Position numbers and translations under genes: made by a program. From Allomyces macrogynus ATCC 38327 (Eukaryota; Blastocladiomycota; Blastocladiomycetes; Blastocladiales; Blastocladiaceae): a DNA stretch of 64,000 nt. The stretch is taken from assembly GCA_000151295.1 (NCBI GenBank), contig GG745337.1, positions 1,248,998 through 1,312,997 on the forward strand. The letters are read 5' to 3'. Numbering within the stretch: position 1 is the stretch's first letter; the number at the start of each line of letters is the position of its first letter. The notes beneath the pieces were generated by a model. That model saw nothing but the letters and a program-made list of their open reading frames with translations, searched no databases and was not told where the DNA came from. Positions 62,798-64,000 of the stretch are shown here, piece after piece.

Positions 62798-63690
62798 TCA
62801 GAACCCGATCCCATCGTCAACAAGCTCGCCGCCGGCCGCAAACGTCGCGCGGCGGAACGACGGCCGCACCGGCATTCTCGCACACGACCGCACCTGCACG
62901 CTCGGCGGGTGCAGCGAGCACGCGTCGCGCGCCTCACGCAACAGCCGCACGACGCGGCCGTCCTTGATCACGGCCATGTCGTCAAGTCCAAGATCAGAAC
63001 GCGCGTTGAACCGGCGCGCCACAAGTGCGTGCGGGCGGCCGACAATTGCTGGGCCTTCGGGACTTTCGTGCACGCGGAACACGGCCGCGGCGCGCACGCG
63101 CATACTGATAATCGAGACGATGGCCATGACGATCTGCGTCGCGATCGGCATCCCGACCAGAACGACAAGGTATGGGCCCGTCGATGCCCACCGCGAACAC
63201 TGCATACACATGGCGAACCCGACCACCTTCTTGCGCTCGGCAACAACGTACCCGTACGTCGGCGTGCGCGACCCAATGTAAATCACTGCGTACGCGCCGG
63301 CCATGAGCACGAATACGGCGAGTCGCGCCTATGCCGCGAGCGGGGCGGCCGTGCGCTGGCCAAACAGCGGGTACGATGTCCGCAGCATCTCGTCGTCGTC
63401 GTCGTCGTCAATTCCCTTGATCATCGTGAGCACAGGCTGTCTCAATATCGGCGGGTACGTCGCGCTCCTTCTTGTTCGCAGAGGGAGCGGCCTCGATCGT
63501 GAACCCGGTCTTGCAAAACACGGCCCACTCGGCCAAGTTGGCGCCGAGCGCCTGGTACATGTGGAACTGTTGTGCTTGCTTTGGCCAGTTTTGTCATTTC
63601 TCATTTATCTTATCTTTTCGGCCGAGGGCCTGCCGCGCGCTGACCAGCGCGGTGACCAGGAACGGCCGGTTGGTGTCGTGGTTCCCAAAA
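62798..63690 (-). pseudogene. 3' part of a multi-pass membrane protein gene (truncated tandem copy)
   Basis: Minus-strand coding-like pieces run from about 63690 (NRPFLVTALVSARQAL) through YQALGANLAEWAVFCKTGF (about 63560) to a 170-codon terminal frame. The terminal frame has two hydrophobic segments (VFVLMAGAYAVIYIG and YLVVLVGMPIATQIVMAIVS) and ends GGELVDDGIGF. The pieces are not joined by convincing introns. An in-frame TAG at 63331-63329 splits a smooth reading from PLAA into ARLAVFVLMAG. Only ~120 nt separate its 5' end from the stop of a paralogous gene end (63810), so there is no room for a promoter and N-terminus. A partial tandem duplicate of the next gene is the best reading. Family not recognised. 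Confidence 0.5.
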
Positions 63691-63809
63691 TGATCGGTTT
63701 CGTGGCAAGGTCGCTCCGCTCGTCTTTTGCCAACCTCTGCAGTCTCTCAACAGGCCAGCAGCGAGCAACCGCAGTCGCCATCAAATCCATTTCATCACCC
63801 AACGCACAA

Positions 63810-64000
63810 TTAAAACCCAACCCCATCATCGACAAACTCGCCACCCACCGCATGCGTTGCCCGCCGGAACGCCGAGCGCACGGGTTTACTCGCACACACA
63901 CGCACTTGCACTCCCGGCACGCGGAACGAGCACGCCGCGCGTGCCTCGCGCACGACACGCGCCATCCGTCCACCGCTGATCCCATCCTCGACGCCGTCCA
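63810..64000 (-). CDS. C-terminal end of a paralogous gene, cut by the window edge
   Basis: The last ~62 codons on the minus strand end VVREARAACSF, then RRATHAVGGEFVDDGVGF and TAA at 63812-63810. This is closely similar to the ending of the frame at 62798 (LLREARDACSL, then RRATFAAGGELVDDGIGF). The body of the gene lies beyond the right edge, so function cannot be judged; its paralog suggests a multi-pass membrane protein. Confidence 0.55.
   Translation of the reverse strand, partial: DGVEDGISGGRMARVVREARAACSFRVPGVQVRVCASKPVRSAFRRATHAVGGEFVDDGVGF

Noticed and set aside
10243..63331. Alternative genetic code (TAG or TGA as sense)
   Set aside because: Clear genes end properly at TAG (carnitine acetyltransferase), TGA (endopolyphosphatase, CIB) and TAA (MetRS, cytochrome c), and most conserved genes have no internal stops. 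Decay or error explains the exceptions better.
1..64000. tRNA, rRNA or snRNA genes
   Set aside because: No convincing tRNA A/B boxes, cloverleaf or rRNA core sequences were found by eye. A covariance-model scan would be decisive but could not be run.

Overview
The window looks like nuclear DNA of a zoosporic (flagellated) fungus. It is GC-rich, with one gene per 2-3 kb and many short introns, mostly 60-125 nt. The gene set is fungal: URA3-type OMP decarboxylase, PPN1-type endopolyphosphatase, a PH-CRIB Ste20/PAK kinase and FSH1-type serine hydrolases. It also has genes kept only by organisms with motile cilia: DNAAF4/DYX1C1, a CIB-type EF-hand protein and ARMH1. Blastocladiomycota or a chytrid is my best guess; this is inference, since no rRNA or marker search was possible. 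All gene models are hand-built from reading frames, splice-site phase and family conservation.

Left third (1-20 kb): carnitine acetyltransferase, a decaying unknown gene, a bHLH-zipper transcription factor, cytosolic methionyl-tRNA synthetase, DNAAF4 with an in-frame stop, profilin, a simple-repeat tract, ethanolamine/choline phosphotransferase (minus strand) and the spliceosomal DEAD-box ATPase Prp5/DDX46.

Middle (20-46 kb): the giant U5 snRNP helicase Brr2, convergent with Prp5; a second copy of the unknown gene; an F-box/LRR gene divergent from enolase-phosphatase E1 (methionine salvage); CIB; a second F-box/LRR gene; endopolyphosphatase; an AT-richer region with broken F-box/LRR genes; and ARMH1.

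Right third (46-64 kb): cytochrome c with an apparent 3-nt micro-exon, a Cla4-type PAK kinase, an FSH1-type hydrolase pair (one intact, one broken), a mitochondrial PPR-like gene pair (one intact, one broken), OMP decarboxylase, an unrecognised 852-residue protein, and two paralogous C-terminal gene ends running off the right edge.

Two themes stand out. First, 21 of the 36 introns I placed start with GTAC rather than GTAAGT or GTATGT. Second, several gene families exist as an intact copy next to a copy broken by stops or frameshifts, so recent local duplication followed by decay is a strong signature here. No rRNA, tRNA, CRISPR or recognisable transposon was found.
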